A stretch of 64,000 nt of DNA from Cenococcum geophilum 1.58 (Eukaryota; Ascomycota; Dothideomycetes; Gloniales; Gloniaceae), in NCBI GenBank assembly GCA_001692895.1, contig KV748216.1:806001-870000 (forward strand), read 5' to 3'. Under the pieces are notes generated by a model. The model was not told the origin of the DNA and made no database searches. It was given only the letters and a program-made list of their open reading frames with translations. Of the stretch, positions 23,540-34,100 are shown one piece after another; position 1 is the stretch's first letter; each line of letters opens with the position of its first letter. The position numbers were made by a program, and so were the translations under genes.

Positions 23540-24400
23540 ATAAAATGTTAAATAAATATTTAACGTATTAGGAGAGTTCCCTTTACTAATAATAGGGGAT
23601 AGTAAATTATTTCCTAAAAGATATTTTGTTAATGCTAATAATGGTAGAGTTATATAATTCTAAGGCATCTTAAATATACTAAAGTATTATACAATTACTC
23701 TTTATACTAGATTCTATTAATTTAGGAAATGTATTTTATCTACTAGGCTTTATATAGTGGTGTATTTATAAGGTTAGTTTTATTAGTCTACTTAATTAGT
23801 TAGCAAATTGTTAGTAGAGAATATAGTAAGACTTATAAAGTAATTAACCGAGAATCTAGTTAGTAGCCCTTATCTAAAAAGTATAATTATATTCTTCTAC
23901 TTTATAGCAATCCCTTTTAATATATTAGGAGGCGTATTTCGTTACTAAGCCTCTTAACGTAAGTATAACTTTATAAAATTTTAGATAAGATTGATTAGCT
24001 AATTAAGGTATACTATTTATAAGATCCCTATTTATTCTATTAGATACTAAAATAGGATTAGATAATAGACTAACAAAATAAATAAAAAGCGATAAAGAAT
24101 AATAAGATTAGCGCGTAATAATTAATAAAAGGTTCCATATATAAGGAACGTATAGTTCTAAATTTACTAGTTATATACCTTTTTATAGGTACTAGAAGGT
24201 TAGTATAGGATTCTCGTATAGGTAAGGCGACTTACCTAGCGGTACCTCTTAATTGGATGCTATACGCCATATATAAGGGCTACGTGATTTTTAAAATACT
24301 TAAGTTATTTAATCTACTCTAAGCAATAAGGATGCTTATAGTAGAACCCCTACCTAAACACTTCTTCTATAACGTAATTATTAAGATACTTTTATAGTAT
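23540..24400. other. Decayed AT-rich sequence
   Basis: Strongly RIP-biased. One plus frame is readable for long stretches through TAA/TAG but shows no motif I recognise. It was contiguous with 8489 before G0 inserted. Confidence 0.4.
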
Positions 24401-25570
24401 ATCCTTCTTTATAAATAGGCGGGTCTGCCTTAACGTTAAGAGTTAGTTATTATTAATGCAGATAAGGTAAATAAGATTAGTAAACGTTATAAAATACGGC
24501 AGCTATATTATCTTAACACCCTCTTTCTTAATTGGGATTGCGCTCTGCGTTTTATCCGGGTTTTTTTTAAAAAGGCGAGTCTAAGCTAATCTATTCTTTC
24601 TACCGCTTTGCCTATTAATAGGTACTAGTATTAGCGTTACTTACACCTCTTTTTACACCTATTATACTTTAGTCTACTTTAAACCTAAGTTAAAATCTAA
24701 TAGCCTTATTTAGGATCCTATTCTGCTAACTCTTTTATTAATTATAATACTTAATAAGATTGCGGATAAACTTTATATGGAGTTTTATAGCGTGTCCTTC
24801 TTTAAGCTTATTTAGCGGCTAAGATAGTAGTTTAGCAATAGCAGTATGTTTGTAAAATTTATACTATATAGCTAAACGGGTGGGAATTTCCGTCCTAACG
24901 CTACTCCTAAGTTATCTTTTAATATTATAATCGTTAATGGCGTTATAAAAATCAAGAATAACCTAGTCCTCTTTTTATTTGCGTAGGACGTTTATAATAC
25001 TATAAAGTTTACGTCTGGCTTTATTATAACAGTTATATAGTTTTGTTCCCTTTATAGTATTAATAGGGTAATATCCCCGGCTTTTAATCTTTTGCTTATA
25101 TCGCTCTTGTTTCTTATAAAGCTATAAAATATTAAGGTGTTAATTAAGTTCTAGCTAGAATTTAAGCTTTTACTTATTAGTTAGACCTATAGGGGCCTAC
25201 TTATCCCTTAAAATCCCTATCTATATAGTATATTAGATAAGGTCGTCCTATAATAGAGTCCTAAAGTAAATTAACTATAAATCGCGCTTAATTAAATTAG
25301 GTAAATAAAACCGTTAGTAGGTATTGCCGTAATAACCTATTATCTAATTTTGCTTTTTTAGAGTAAGGGCGCCTAAAAAACTTAGTTAATATATGCACTT
25401 ATATTAAATTAGACACTTACTATTTAATTTCCTTTTAGATACTCGTTATAACTAGTAAAGTTTAAGCAATTATTTAAACTTAGCTACTCGGCCTAACTAT
25501 ATATAGTAATCGTGGCATTTCTAGTAAGGGAATGCTTTAGTATTTAATACTCCCCTATAACTAGCTATTA
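24400..25570 (+). pseudogene. Coding-like relic, function unknown
   Basis: One plus frame runs for several hundred codons with only TAA/TAG stops and no TGA. It includes ELVIINADKVNKISKRYKIR (near 24430) and LFLNWDCALRFIRVFFKKAS (near 24525). Conserved-looking Trp, Cys and charged residues and some GC-richer codons suggest a real ancestral gene or element ORF. TGA is also depleted by RIP itself, so openness is weak evidence. I could not match it to a transposase, RT or helicase. Confidence 0.35.
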
Positions 25571-27100
25571 TCTTAATATCTTAAAAAATAGGTTGTTTCT
25601 CTGTCTCCTTCTTAAACTTTACTTTAAGATACTCTTTTTTTACTAGGATTTCGAGTCTAAAAATCTCTTCTAGTAAAGTGTAATGGCGTTAAAATATATT
25701 ATTTGCGATGGCAAGGCTTATAAGATGGGATAGGATATAAAAAGCTAGGATATTTTTAAGACGGAAAATGAACCTTTTACTATAGGTCTATTAGCACCAT
25801 TTACGCCGTCTTTAATTAACGTCGCTATATACTATCTACCTATGCCTTTAGAATTCTTAATATATATAAGACTTATAAGGGCAATAGTTATAGTTTAATT
25901 AAAGTTTTTTACATCGCGAACTTTTAGGATTATGATATATTTATATAAAAGCGCTTTATTAGAGCCTCTTACGCTTAAACTTTTAATAAGAGCTTAGGGT
26001 CTTGTTGCCGTAGTACTAAAGAGAAAGAGGATTACTTCTATCTGCACTTAAAAACAACTATAGTAAGGCTTCGCGTCTATTATTTAATGGGCATTAATAA
26101 TTATATATAAGTCCTATATATATATTATATCCTTTTCTTTCTTTAACGTATCCAGCTTATATATTAGCGTTAAGTAGGTTAGGATCTACTGTAATAAATT
26201 AGCTAGGATTTTTTTTTAAAAAAATTAAAGATTATCTATATCTTGTATATTAAGTTTTGCGCCATTGTTTATACTATAGCCTACTATATCTATAAATTTG
26301 TATAGTATTCGTCTCTAATACGCCTAGATTATACTTTCCTTTTTAATTTAAGAATTCTTTACGCGTTATTTGAGGTATATTTTAAATATATCGGCTATAT
26401 ATTAATAAAGGGCCTCGGTTAAGTTAGACTTAACTTTTAGGTAGAACCTAAATATAAATCGTTAGTATTATAGGGTAAATTTTAGTTTAAATATAAACGA
26501 ACTTTTCCTAATTCTAGAACTTATGCTTAACAAGAGAAGTAAACCAGGGCTTTATTTTAACTTTGCCCTTTCTTAGTCCTTATAATACGCAATCCTCTTC
26601 TATAAATATTCCTCCTTAAAATTAGCGTCTTCCCTAGCTCTAAAGTTAGAGCTTAAATTTAAGTTTAAAGCTGGCTTAGAATAAAACGGCTTGTCTAGTT
26701 TGGAGTCTAAGCTAAAGGCTAGATCTATATTTTTCTATTTTTTACTTTAAGAGGGTATAGTGGTTAAACGCGTAGTATTTTAGTGCTTTAGTAGCTGCTA
26801 GTTGCATATATATAGAAGCTAGCTTAAAAGCAACTGCTGTTAATGGGAACGCTAAAAAAGGCTTTATAGGAGATTGGCGTTCTTAAGAGCGAGATAGGGT
26901 AAAAAAACCTTATAGGTAGAAACCTAGAAATTAAGTATTAGAAGTAAATGATATAATAGTAAGGGAAAATGCATATATAGCTACTGTGGGAAAGGGGTTA
27001 AAGGAGTATAGTGTAGAAGGGAGGTTTTGTTATATAAGGGTAGTGCTTTTAATAGAGGATAAGGATAAAAGTAGGCGGTGGATGTTTATAGCTTCTTAAA
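25571..27100. other. Decayed AT-rich sequence
   Basis: About 1.5 kb, strongly RIP-biased; nothing identifiable on either strand. Confidence 0.4.
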
Positions 27101-27370
27101 TAACGTTAGCTGCCGAGGGACGTTTAGGGAGCTTTAAGAGGTACGTTATAGGGTTGCACGCGCGATTCTAGGTTTAGTGGGTGAGTAAGGGAGACCCTGC
27201 CGTCCTTAGTATGCTTAGTATATTATAAAAGCGGCGATAGATATAGGTTTAAGTGAGGAGAAACTGCCTCCTAAAACGGGGGGGGAACCTCTAAATCTGG
27301 CTGTGTTTTCCCCAATAACAAGATTCTAAGAGTTATATTATAAGTTTAGAATATAGAAATGTAGGAACGT
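27101..27370. other. Patch of lower RIP intensity
   Basis: GC rises locally, with CpA/CpG-containing words such as GTTGCACGCGCGATTC. It may be a small late insertion or relic of a different element. No termini were found. Confidence 0.3.
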
Positions 27371-27389
27371 AGAAATATAGGACGTATTA

Positions 27390-27625
27390 ATATACTAACG
27401 TACTAACGTACTTAGTATATTTCTTTGGCGTAGTATTATATACTTAAAGGACTATAGTCCCTACCTAGATAGTTCTCTTCTTTATAATAAATCTTAGAAT
27501 ATAATCAGAGTTAATTTATTAGGCAACTACTCTACCAGTTATGTTTATATTGTTGACTATTCTATACCTATATACCCAGCCTATTAATAAGTCTACTGTA
27601 GTATTTCCTATAAGGCTTTATTATA
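27390..27625 (+). mobile_element. G4-type LTR fragment or degraded solo LTR
   Basis: From about 27415 the sequence follows the 3' part of the G4 LTR: TAGTCCCTACCTAGATAGTT, GGCAACTACTCTACC and CCTATAAGGCTTTATTATA ending at 27625. The 5' part of the LTR is missing or too diverged, and no target duplication is visible. No internal retrotransposon sequence adjoins it. Confidence 0.7.
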
Positions 27626-28120
27626 AAAATTACTTTTAGCGCTTAATCTTCTAATTAGCCTATGTGGGGCTAAAGGGTTTTTGGCTACTTTTTAGTAGTA
27701 TTGCGGCCATTATAGAGGGTATTTATATTTTCCTTAGCGTTGCTAGTAACTATTAGTATATAAGAGTCTTTAAGCTCCTAGCGCATCTAAGTATTAGGGC
27801 TTATTTAGCTATCTTACCTAAAGGTTTATATTGTCGCAATTTCTTACTATTAAAGGGACCTTTTTACCTTAGCGCGACGGCTTTCTATAAGGTATTTATA
27901 GAGTTTCTATTTAGGTTATCTCGAGATTTTTAAGGGAGGATAGTAGATATAAATAAAGATATAAAAAATAATCTAGTTTTTAAGCTAGCTGCCCTTTTTA
28001 ATAGAGTAGAAAGGATTTAAATATAAGGGAACTTTATAGACAAGGGGCTATAAGGACACGATTATAGAATAGGATAGATTGGTAAGAGAGACAAATCCTT
28101 AAGGAGGTAAGACCTCTAGG
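27626..28120. other. Decayed AT-rich sequence
   Basis: About 500 bp without identifiable content. Confidence 0.4.
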
Positions 28121-28122
28121 AT

Positions 28123-28302
28123 TGTGGAGACTATATACTACGGGTATGTGCCAGAGGCACGTAACCGATGGACGTCTGGGGGTTACCCTAAGGGCAACCC
28201 GAGGTGACCGCAATAATATCCCTTATACATATATATAGAACTATAGCGCCATAGCTTAGAGGCTGCATGCATAGTATTGTACGTAGTACAATACAATAGA
28301 CA
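28123..28302 (+). mobile_element. Possible LTR-like fragment with stem-loop, weakly RIP-affected
   Basis: The segment starts TGTGGAGAC-like and ends ACA, and contains GGGGGTTACCCTAAGGGCAA and a TATA-like ATATATAT. A hairpin with 9-bp arms GTATTGTAC/GTACAATAC sits at about 28274-28294. Layout resembles a short copia-type LTR, but no partner and no target duplication were found. Confidence 0.3.
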
Positions 28303-28320
28303 TTAAAAAAAAGATTCTAT

Positions 28321-28383
28321 TGTTAATGTTTTGGTATTCACGTACGGGCCCTATTTAAAGGAGCACCTCAACGGCGCATGGGA
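28321..28383. mobile_element. End fragment of the 47467-47773 type MITE
   Basis: Aligns without gaps to 47711-47773: TGTTAATGTTTT, TTC-CG-ACGGGCC, TTTAAAGGAGCACCT, GCGCATGGGA, followed by TA in both. The opposite terminal repeat is absent here, so this is one truncated end. Confidence 0.65.
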
Positions 28384-28559
28384 TAACTATATTAGTACGC
28401 GATTGGGGCCATACAAAACTGGGCTAGCAGCCGCAAATCCTACCCATATACTGTTCTAATATAGTGCTACCTACCTAGCCTACCTATATAGTAGTAGGAA
28501 TTCGTATTTATTCATATGGTTAATACTACGGCCTATAAGCTATTTAATAAGGCGCCTAT

Positions 28560-28904
28560 TATTAGCGACTTGGTCAATCAAGGCACGAGCATGGCAAGAA
28601 GGATGCATGCAAACCTGTACGATTGGATTGTCTATTAACGAAGATCCAAAGCTAGAGAAAAGGAAAGGAGAAAATGACAGGCAGCGCCACTCGGAGTTTT
28701 ATACAATCTTCTAGTCACGTGACTACAGCTGTCTGCCAAGTTCTGCCAAGTTCTGCCGTTTTCTGCCAGTGCCGTAACACCACAGCGCGCGTCTCCTGCT
28801 CAGCTCCCTCGTAGCTAATTCGCTCTTTCTGCGACTTACGTCAACGCATTGCCTCGCTACAGCTCGACCACCATCACCTCATCTTCCAAAGCTTTCGGTC
28901 CCGA
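28560..28904 (+). promoter_or_regulatory. Upstream region of the 28905 gene with 10-bp tandem repeats and a CACGTG palindrome
   Basis: GC-normal, non-RIP sequence begins about here. GTCACGTGAC (28714-28723) is a 10-bp palindrome containing an E-box core, the type bound by fungal bHLH factors. Immediately downstream, 28731-28770 holds four direct 10-bp units around TTCTGCCAAG. A pyrimidine-rich stretch precedes the ATG, as is common in fungal promoters. Transcription start and binding proteins are unknown. Confidence 0.5.
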
Positions 28905-29658
28905 ATGGCCAAGAAGGGTCTCCTGGAAGCCATCGGCGTCGGCGCTGCCTTAAGCGCAGTCGCTGGAGCATACAAGTTTTCCGAATTCGCTGTTCGTGCT
29001 AAAAAGCTCCACGAAGTCGCGTCTGAGAACGAAGTTTTCGTCCGCCTAGTCCGGCATGTCCAGATCGACCTTGCGGAAACGGAGCGCTTACTCTACCTTC
29101 CATCCGTCAAATTCGCCCTCTCCAACAGTCCAGACAAGCTAGCTTGGATCAGAAGAACCATCTCCGACACGAAGAATGCGCTCTATCAGATCAGCCGTTA
29201 TACTGGGGGAGTGAGTGGGGACCTCGAGCATGGGCATCATGTCGGAATCAGGCATAGGTTTCGGTGGGTCCTGAACGACTACGAAAAATTGGTGCACCGG
29301 AGGATGGAGCTCGCCATGTGCCATCAGAGCCTCACACAAGTCCTCGGTTTTCTGTCCACACTGGAACCTTTGGCATGCTGTGAAGAATCTCTAGCAATGG
29401 AAACACCGCGCCAGACACCGGAGAATATCGTAGACTATAATAGCTTCGAGAGCTCTAGGAAGAGGCAAGGCGGTCTTCGGGAGGAGAAATACGAGGCAGA
29501 AGTAAGCTGGAATAGCTAAAATATTGTCTGGCTTTGCCTTGGTCGTCTACGAGTTGCTGACTTAATTTATCTAGGTATGGCGCGAGGACAGAAGCTTCGA
29601 CCTACCAAATCCGAAAACCTTGCCTATCCGAGCAAATTGGCCAATTAGCCGGCTTTGA
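28905..29658 (+). CDS. Intact two-exon gene, 226-aa protein of unknown function with NLR-N-domain-like start
   Basis: Exon 1 is 28905-29501, a 73-bp intron is 29502-29574, and exon 2 is 29575-29658. The intron has donor GTAAGC, branch site GCTGAC (29556-29561) and acceptor CTAG. Without splicing the frame stops at 29519; with splicing it gains 27 residues starting VWREDRSFDLPNPKTLP, which look coded. Residues 5-22 are Gly/Ala-rich and hydrophobic (GLLEAIGVGAALSAVAGAYK). Next comes a long helical region with DLAETERLL, then WIRRTISDTKNALYQI, RFRWVLNDYEKLV and ELAMCHQSLTQVLGFLSTLE. The 'AIG-G--L' start followed by amphipathic helices loosely resembles N-terminal domains of fungal STAND/NLR proteins (SesA/HeLo-like), but no NTPase or repeat domain follows. 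It could equally belong to an uncharacterised fungal helical family. Codon use is normal and no RIP damage is seen. Confidence 0.85.
29502..29574 (+). other. Intron of the 28905 gene
   Basis: GTAAGC donor, GCTGAC branch sequence 14 nt before the TAG acceptor, and a length of 73 bp, all typical of fungal introns. Phase 0. Splicing is inferred, not observed. Confidence 0.75.
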
Positions 29659-29792
29659 ACCAAAATGCTTGCTTTTAACACATTTGGGCCTATGTAATAT
29701 CCTTCATTTATAGTTACACCGCCTTTTCTTCAATTCCTCACTTTAGCCGCCAGCCTCTTTTGAATCTCGTCCATATCCCAGTACCTGGCTGA

Positions 29793-30296
29793 TTAGGCCT
29801 TTGGAACTTGATATTGCAGGGTATCTCCGATATCTTCATCGCTGCCTTGGAGCCCAATAGCCGCGAGTAGTGCTTTTTTCTGTTTCATGCTTTGCAGTAC
29901 GGATGTGTCCTTGAAGAGAGCAGTCAACTCACGTAAAAGACATAATCCATGATGTAGGTTCTTCTACCAGAGTTTAAAGAAACCAGCAGTCAACTCCTAG
30001 TTTTGTCGAACAAGTGATTGCCCCCCCTTGATTACCTTTCGATATTCGCTTTTTTTTTCATTACAGTTGCCGTGCCATGAGTCCCGATCACCATACCCTA
30101 TCTTTCCCTCGCCAAACGTCTCAGGCAATTTGTTCCACCTAAAAGACTGACGACATAATGCAATGTATCTACCGCATCTGCCGCGATTCTTGTTCAATGT
30201 GCTTGTACCTGGTATCTCGCAGGTTTTCCAGGCCCCGACCACCGACCGACGCAGGTCTCCTAGCACAATGCTACAAACACCGGTTACCTGTGGCAT
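29793..30296 (-). CDS. Doubtful minus-strand gene, probably spliced; function unknown
   Basis: Two coding-like blocks lie on the minus strand of the GC-normal island. The 5' block starts at ATG 30296 and is open for 99 codons to 29997 (MPQVTGVCSIVLGDLRRSVV at the start, five Cys, basic). The 3' block ends at 29793 and reads TSVLQSMKQKKALLAAIGLQ, then GSDEDIGDTLQYQVPKA. An intron between them is plausible: donor GTAATC or GTATGG near 30040-30075, acceptor TTCAAG or GGTAG near 29915-29970, and GTTGAC branch-like sites. No combination is decisive and no homology is recognised. A repeated GAGTTGACTGCT occurs at about 29923 and 29986. It may be non-coding. Confidence 0.3.
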
Positions 30297-30571
30297 GATT
30301 GTGATTGACGGGTTATTGGCATTTTAGGACACCATAGTGGTAGGCTGGGAAGCGAGGTGGCATGTCGCTTATAGGATAATGCAGAGTTTAATAGGGTGTC
30401 AATGGGGTGAGCAGCGTAGCGTCCTAGTGGTAGTTTATCTGCAGCGGTGTTTGTAGAGAAATGTGGTGTGAAGAGTATTTATGTTTGGGAAATTACTTTG
30501 TTTGAATTTGTTTCGAAGAACTTAGCGATACAATATATACGAACTATTAATCTCCTGCCCACATAATAGTA

Positions 30572-30775
30572 ACGTGTTCCACAACTCAGTGAGCCACACC
30601 AGTCAGTGAGCCACCCCAAAAACTACCAAAAATCGGAAAAACTGCACCTTGATACCTCGATAACGGCTTAATAATAAATTCCGAAATTTTATAATTAGCC
30701 TTTTGTGCCTACATTAAGACTCTTAATAAAATTCTAGCGTAATAAGCCTGGCCGTTATTAAGATATTAGGGTTTT
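30572..30775. mobile_element. Left part of inverted-repeat element A (interrupted by G2)
   Basis: Starts ACGTGTTCCAC after a TA (30570-30571). Its partner end GTGGAACACGT closes at 38672, followed by TA. Inside the terminal repeat, CAGTGAGCCAC is repeated twice. Arms of about 200 bp can pair with each other. This part keeps its CpA sites, whereas the right arm is RIP-mutated. Together with 38452-38672 it forms a 425-bp element with a TA duplication, Tc1/mariner-like in its target. No transposase is encoded. Confidence 0.8.
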
Positions 30776-31105
30776 GTAACGGAATTCCCCAGAAGGTACA
30801 TATCAGATAAGATAGAAGGAGGTCTCATCTATGTTCCATCTACGTCCTAGAAGACACGGTCAGACAGATAAAGGGCAAAGAGTTTTGCTAGCGTCTTAGA
30901 AGGATTATATAGGGAGCTAGTTCTCCTCTAGAGAAGAACTAGCAATTAGTCTCTAAATAGAAGTGGTTAGAAGTATTTGTCCTTTAATATATAAAAACTC
31001 ATTCTACCTTCTACTTACCTTTAATGTACCTTTAACTTACCTTCTACTTACCAGTAACACTATTAATTAGATAATTATACGTTCTAATTAGGCTAGCCTC
31101 TTACA
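30775..31105 (+). repeat. G2 5' LTR (331 bp, with a 33-bp duplication)
   Basis: Keeps many CpA dinucleotides in its first 150 bp compared with the 3' LTR. It contains CTTCTACTTACC twice because of the duplication at about 31018-31050. Confidence 0.9.
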
Positions 31106-34100
31106 ATTCTAATTACTTATAATCCGTTAGGAACGTACGGCTATTAATTAACAATAACGGACTATACTCCTATACCCTATAAAGTAACGCCCTTATTACA
31201 AGAGGCTTAAAGAGTCTCCCTAAAGGAGCGCATTCCCTCTTCCTATAAAGAAGCCACGGCTAGTCCGTCTAACTTTGTAAGACCCTTAGAAACAATTACC
31301 ACTAGGGAATTATTAAAGAGGTTACTATACGAGACCCTATAAAAAATAAAGGAGTTAGAAATACAATTAAGATAAGCATATTAAAACTACTAAGAACAAT
31401 TATAAGGACAATTAGGGGAAGTATAGACACCCTAGACATGAAGCGGACTTAAAGGGGTAACGCCACACTACACTATAACGTTAGAAAAACCTAAATTTTA
31501 CGTAAAGGAACCTAATAAGTACTATAGTAATAGTCTCCAGAACTATAATTATTTTATCTATTAATATAAAACTAAGTTTCGGCTAGATCTAAAACGTTAC
31601 CCCAATGAGTATAATTAGATATTAATTACTTCTACCTTCCTATATAGCACCGTTAAGAGTTTATAGACACGCTATAAGAAAAAACTTACTATACCCCTTA
31701 AATTTAGTAAACTTAGGACCTAGTTAGTTAATTAGGTCTAAGACCCTACTAATTAAGGGATAGACTATAACTAGCGATACCATAATACCAAATAATAGGA
31801 TGGTTAGACTGTAGTCTAGTTTATAAACTACTTAGAAGAACTAAAAGATAATATACCCTACTTAAATCTATAGGATAACGCTATATGACTTTACTAGCTA
31901 CTCGCTAAGCTATAACCTAAGATTTAATAGGCCATATAAGAAAAGGGCGAAATTCCTACCTTTTAAGAAAAGCTTATCTCTAAAGCTACTTAGATTAAGA
32001 ATGCTAAAAGAGACTATTTAGGTAAGTAAAAGGAACGAGACGCTAATAATAAAGAGCATAGGACTAGACCTAGCTTTAATAATAGGGGCAGATTCTAACC
32101 TAACCGCTCTACGGAAGGATAACGCGAGCAGGCCTCGCAGCCCTAGAGCAATGCTAGTTAACCCTAAAATAATAATAGGTAGAGACCTAATCCGTAGGAG
32201 AGGAACTAGGAGATATATACCTGTTATAACTGCGGCAAAAAGGGCTATATAAGCTGCTTCTACTAGTAAAAGAAGCAAAAGTCAGCCTAATTAGAAAAAG
32301 AGATAGCCTAGTAAATCTTTACTCCCTTACACTAGGCTAGTAAGAGAAGGAGGGAGTAAACTACCGTATGGTTATTCCTGTCTCTATTTAAGTTAATAAT
32401 AAATAAGTAACATAAGACTACCTTATAAACAGCGGCGCGAGTATAGGGTTCATTTCTTAATTACTAGTAAAAGAATTAGATTTAGACCTTAGCGGCTTAT
32501 AGGTGCGTACTGTTTAAAGTATTAAAAGCCACTAGATTCCGTGCTATAGGGAATAGACATTTCCTATTGCTAGCTAAGACCGCGACGGTCTATAGGATAT
32601 ATAGAAAATACGCTTCTACGCCGCAGAAATTAAGGAGTATAACCTTATTCTAAGATACCTATAGCTTCGCCAAGTTAATTCAGATATTAATTGGCCTTTA
32701 GTCTTATATTAATACCAGAAGTTTTAATTACGCATTATAGTTAAGGATTAAGAGACTTTCCTAAGCTATATATAAGAAGAAGGGTAGGTATATACTATAT
32801 ATGCCACTCTTAACCCCAAAAACAAAGACATAGGGTATTTATTTTTGGATATCCGGCTATACGTAGTTAAGGAACTAGAGATTCCGCAGGAATATATAAA
32901 CCTATAAGAGGTTTCTAATAAAGAGGCTATATAAACCTTACCTAACCCTATATTAGTTAAGTATAAGATAAATATAGGGGATAAGCAACCTCCTTTTAGA
33001 CCACTATATAACTTATTAGAAAATAAGCTGGCTATATTATATTAGTATATAGTAGATAATCTTTAGAAAGGATAGATTCGGCCCTCTATAAGCCTAGTAG
33101 GGGTACCAATTATATTTATACTAAAGAAGGACGGGACCCTTTACCTCTATATTGACTATTAGGCGCTTAACAAGATTACTATAAAGAATTGCTACCCGCT
33201 ACCCTTAATAGGGGAGCTTATTAATAGGCTATTAGGCGTAAAAATATTCACGAAACTAAATCTAAAAGATATATACTATTGAATCCGGATTAAAGCCGGC
33301 AATAAGTAGAAAACGGCGTTCTGAATATAGTACGGCCACTTTAAGTACCTAATAATGCTATTTAGGCTCACTAACGCACTGGCGACATTTTAGGCCTATA
33401 TTAATAAGGTATTATTAAGCCTATTAGATACGATATATATAGTCTACCTTAATAACATTATAGTTTACTCTAATAACTATAAAGCATATACGCACTATAT
33501 ATAAATAGTACTAGAAAGACTACGGGAATACAAGCTCTATATAAACCTAAAAAAATGCCCTTTCTATATTACTAGCATTAATTTTCTAGGCTTTATTATT
33601 AGCGTCGACGAAGTATTAATAGAGAAAAGCCGGGTAGATGCTATTAGGGAATGGCCATACCCTATAACGTTTAGAGAAGTATAGGTTTTTTTAGGCACGG
33701 CAAACTTCTACCAAAGGTTTATTATTTACTATTTATAAGTAATACTCCTAATTACTAATCTATTAAAAGGATTTAAGAATAGCAAGAAGTTAGGACCCTT
33801 TATATTTAGGGAAGCTATTAAATAGGTAATAGATTGGTTAAAGGATTTATTTATATCGGCGCCTATCCTAATATACTTCTACTAGGAGCTATATATATAC
33901 CTTAAAACGGATATATCCGGCTTTACCCTAGGGGCAATTATATCTTAATTAAAAGATAGAGAATGGCATCCTATGGCGTTTTAGTTAAGAAAAATAACCC
34001 TTATAGAGTAGTGTTATATAATATATAACTAAAAGCTACTCGTAATAATTACAGTAATAAAGCACTAGCGATATTATTATATGGGAAGCAATTATCCTAT

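Noticed and set aside
29139-29339. 66-codon minus-strand ORF
   Set aside because: Antisense to exon 1 of the intact gene at 28905-29658.
29505-29519. Stop codon at 29517-29519 as the end of the 28905 gene
   Set aside because: It lies within a canonical GTAAGC...GCTGAC...CTAG intron; splicing extends the protein in frame to 29658.
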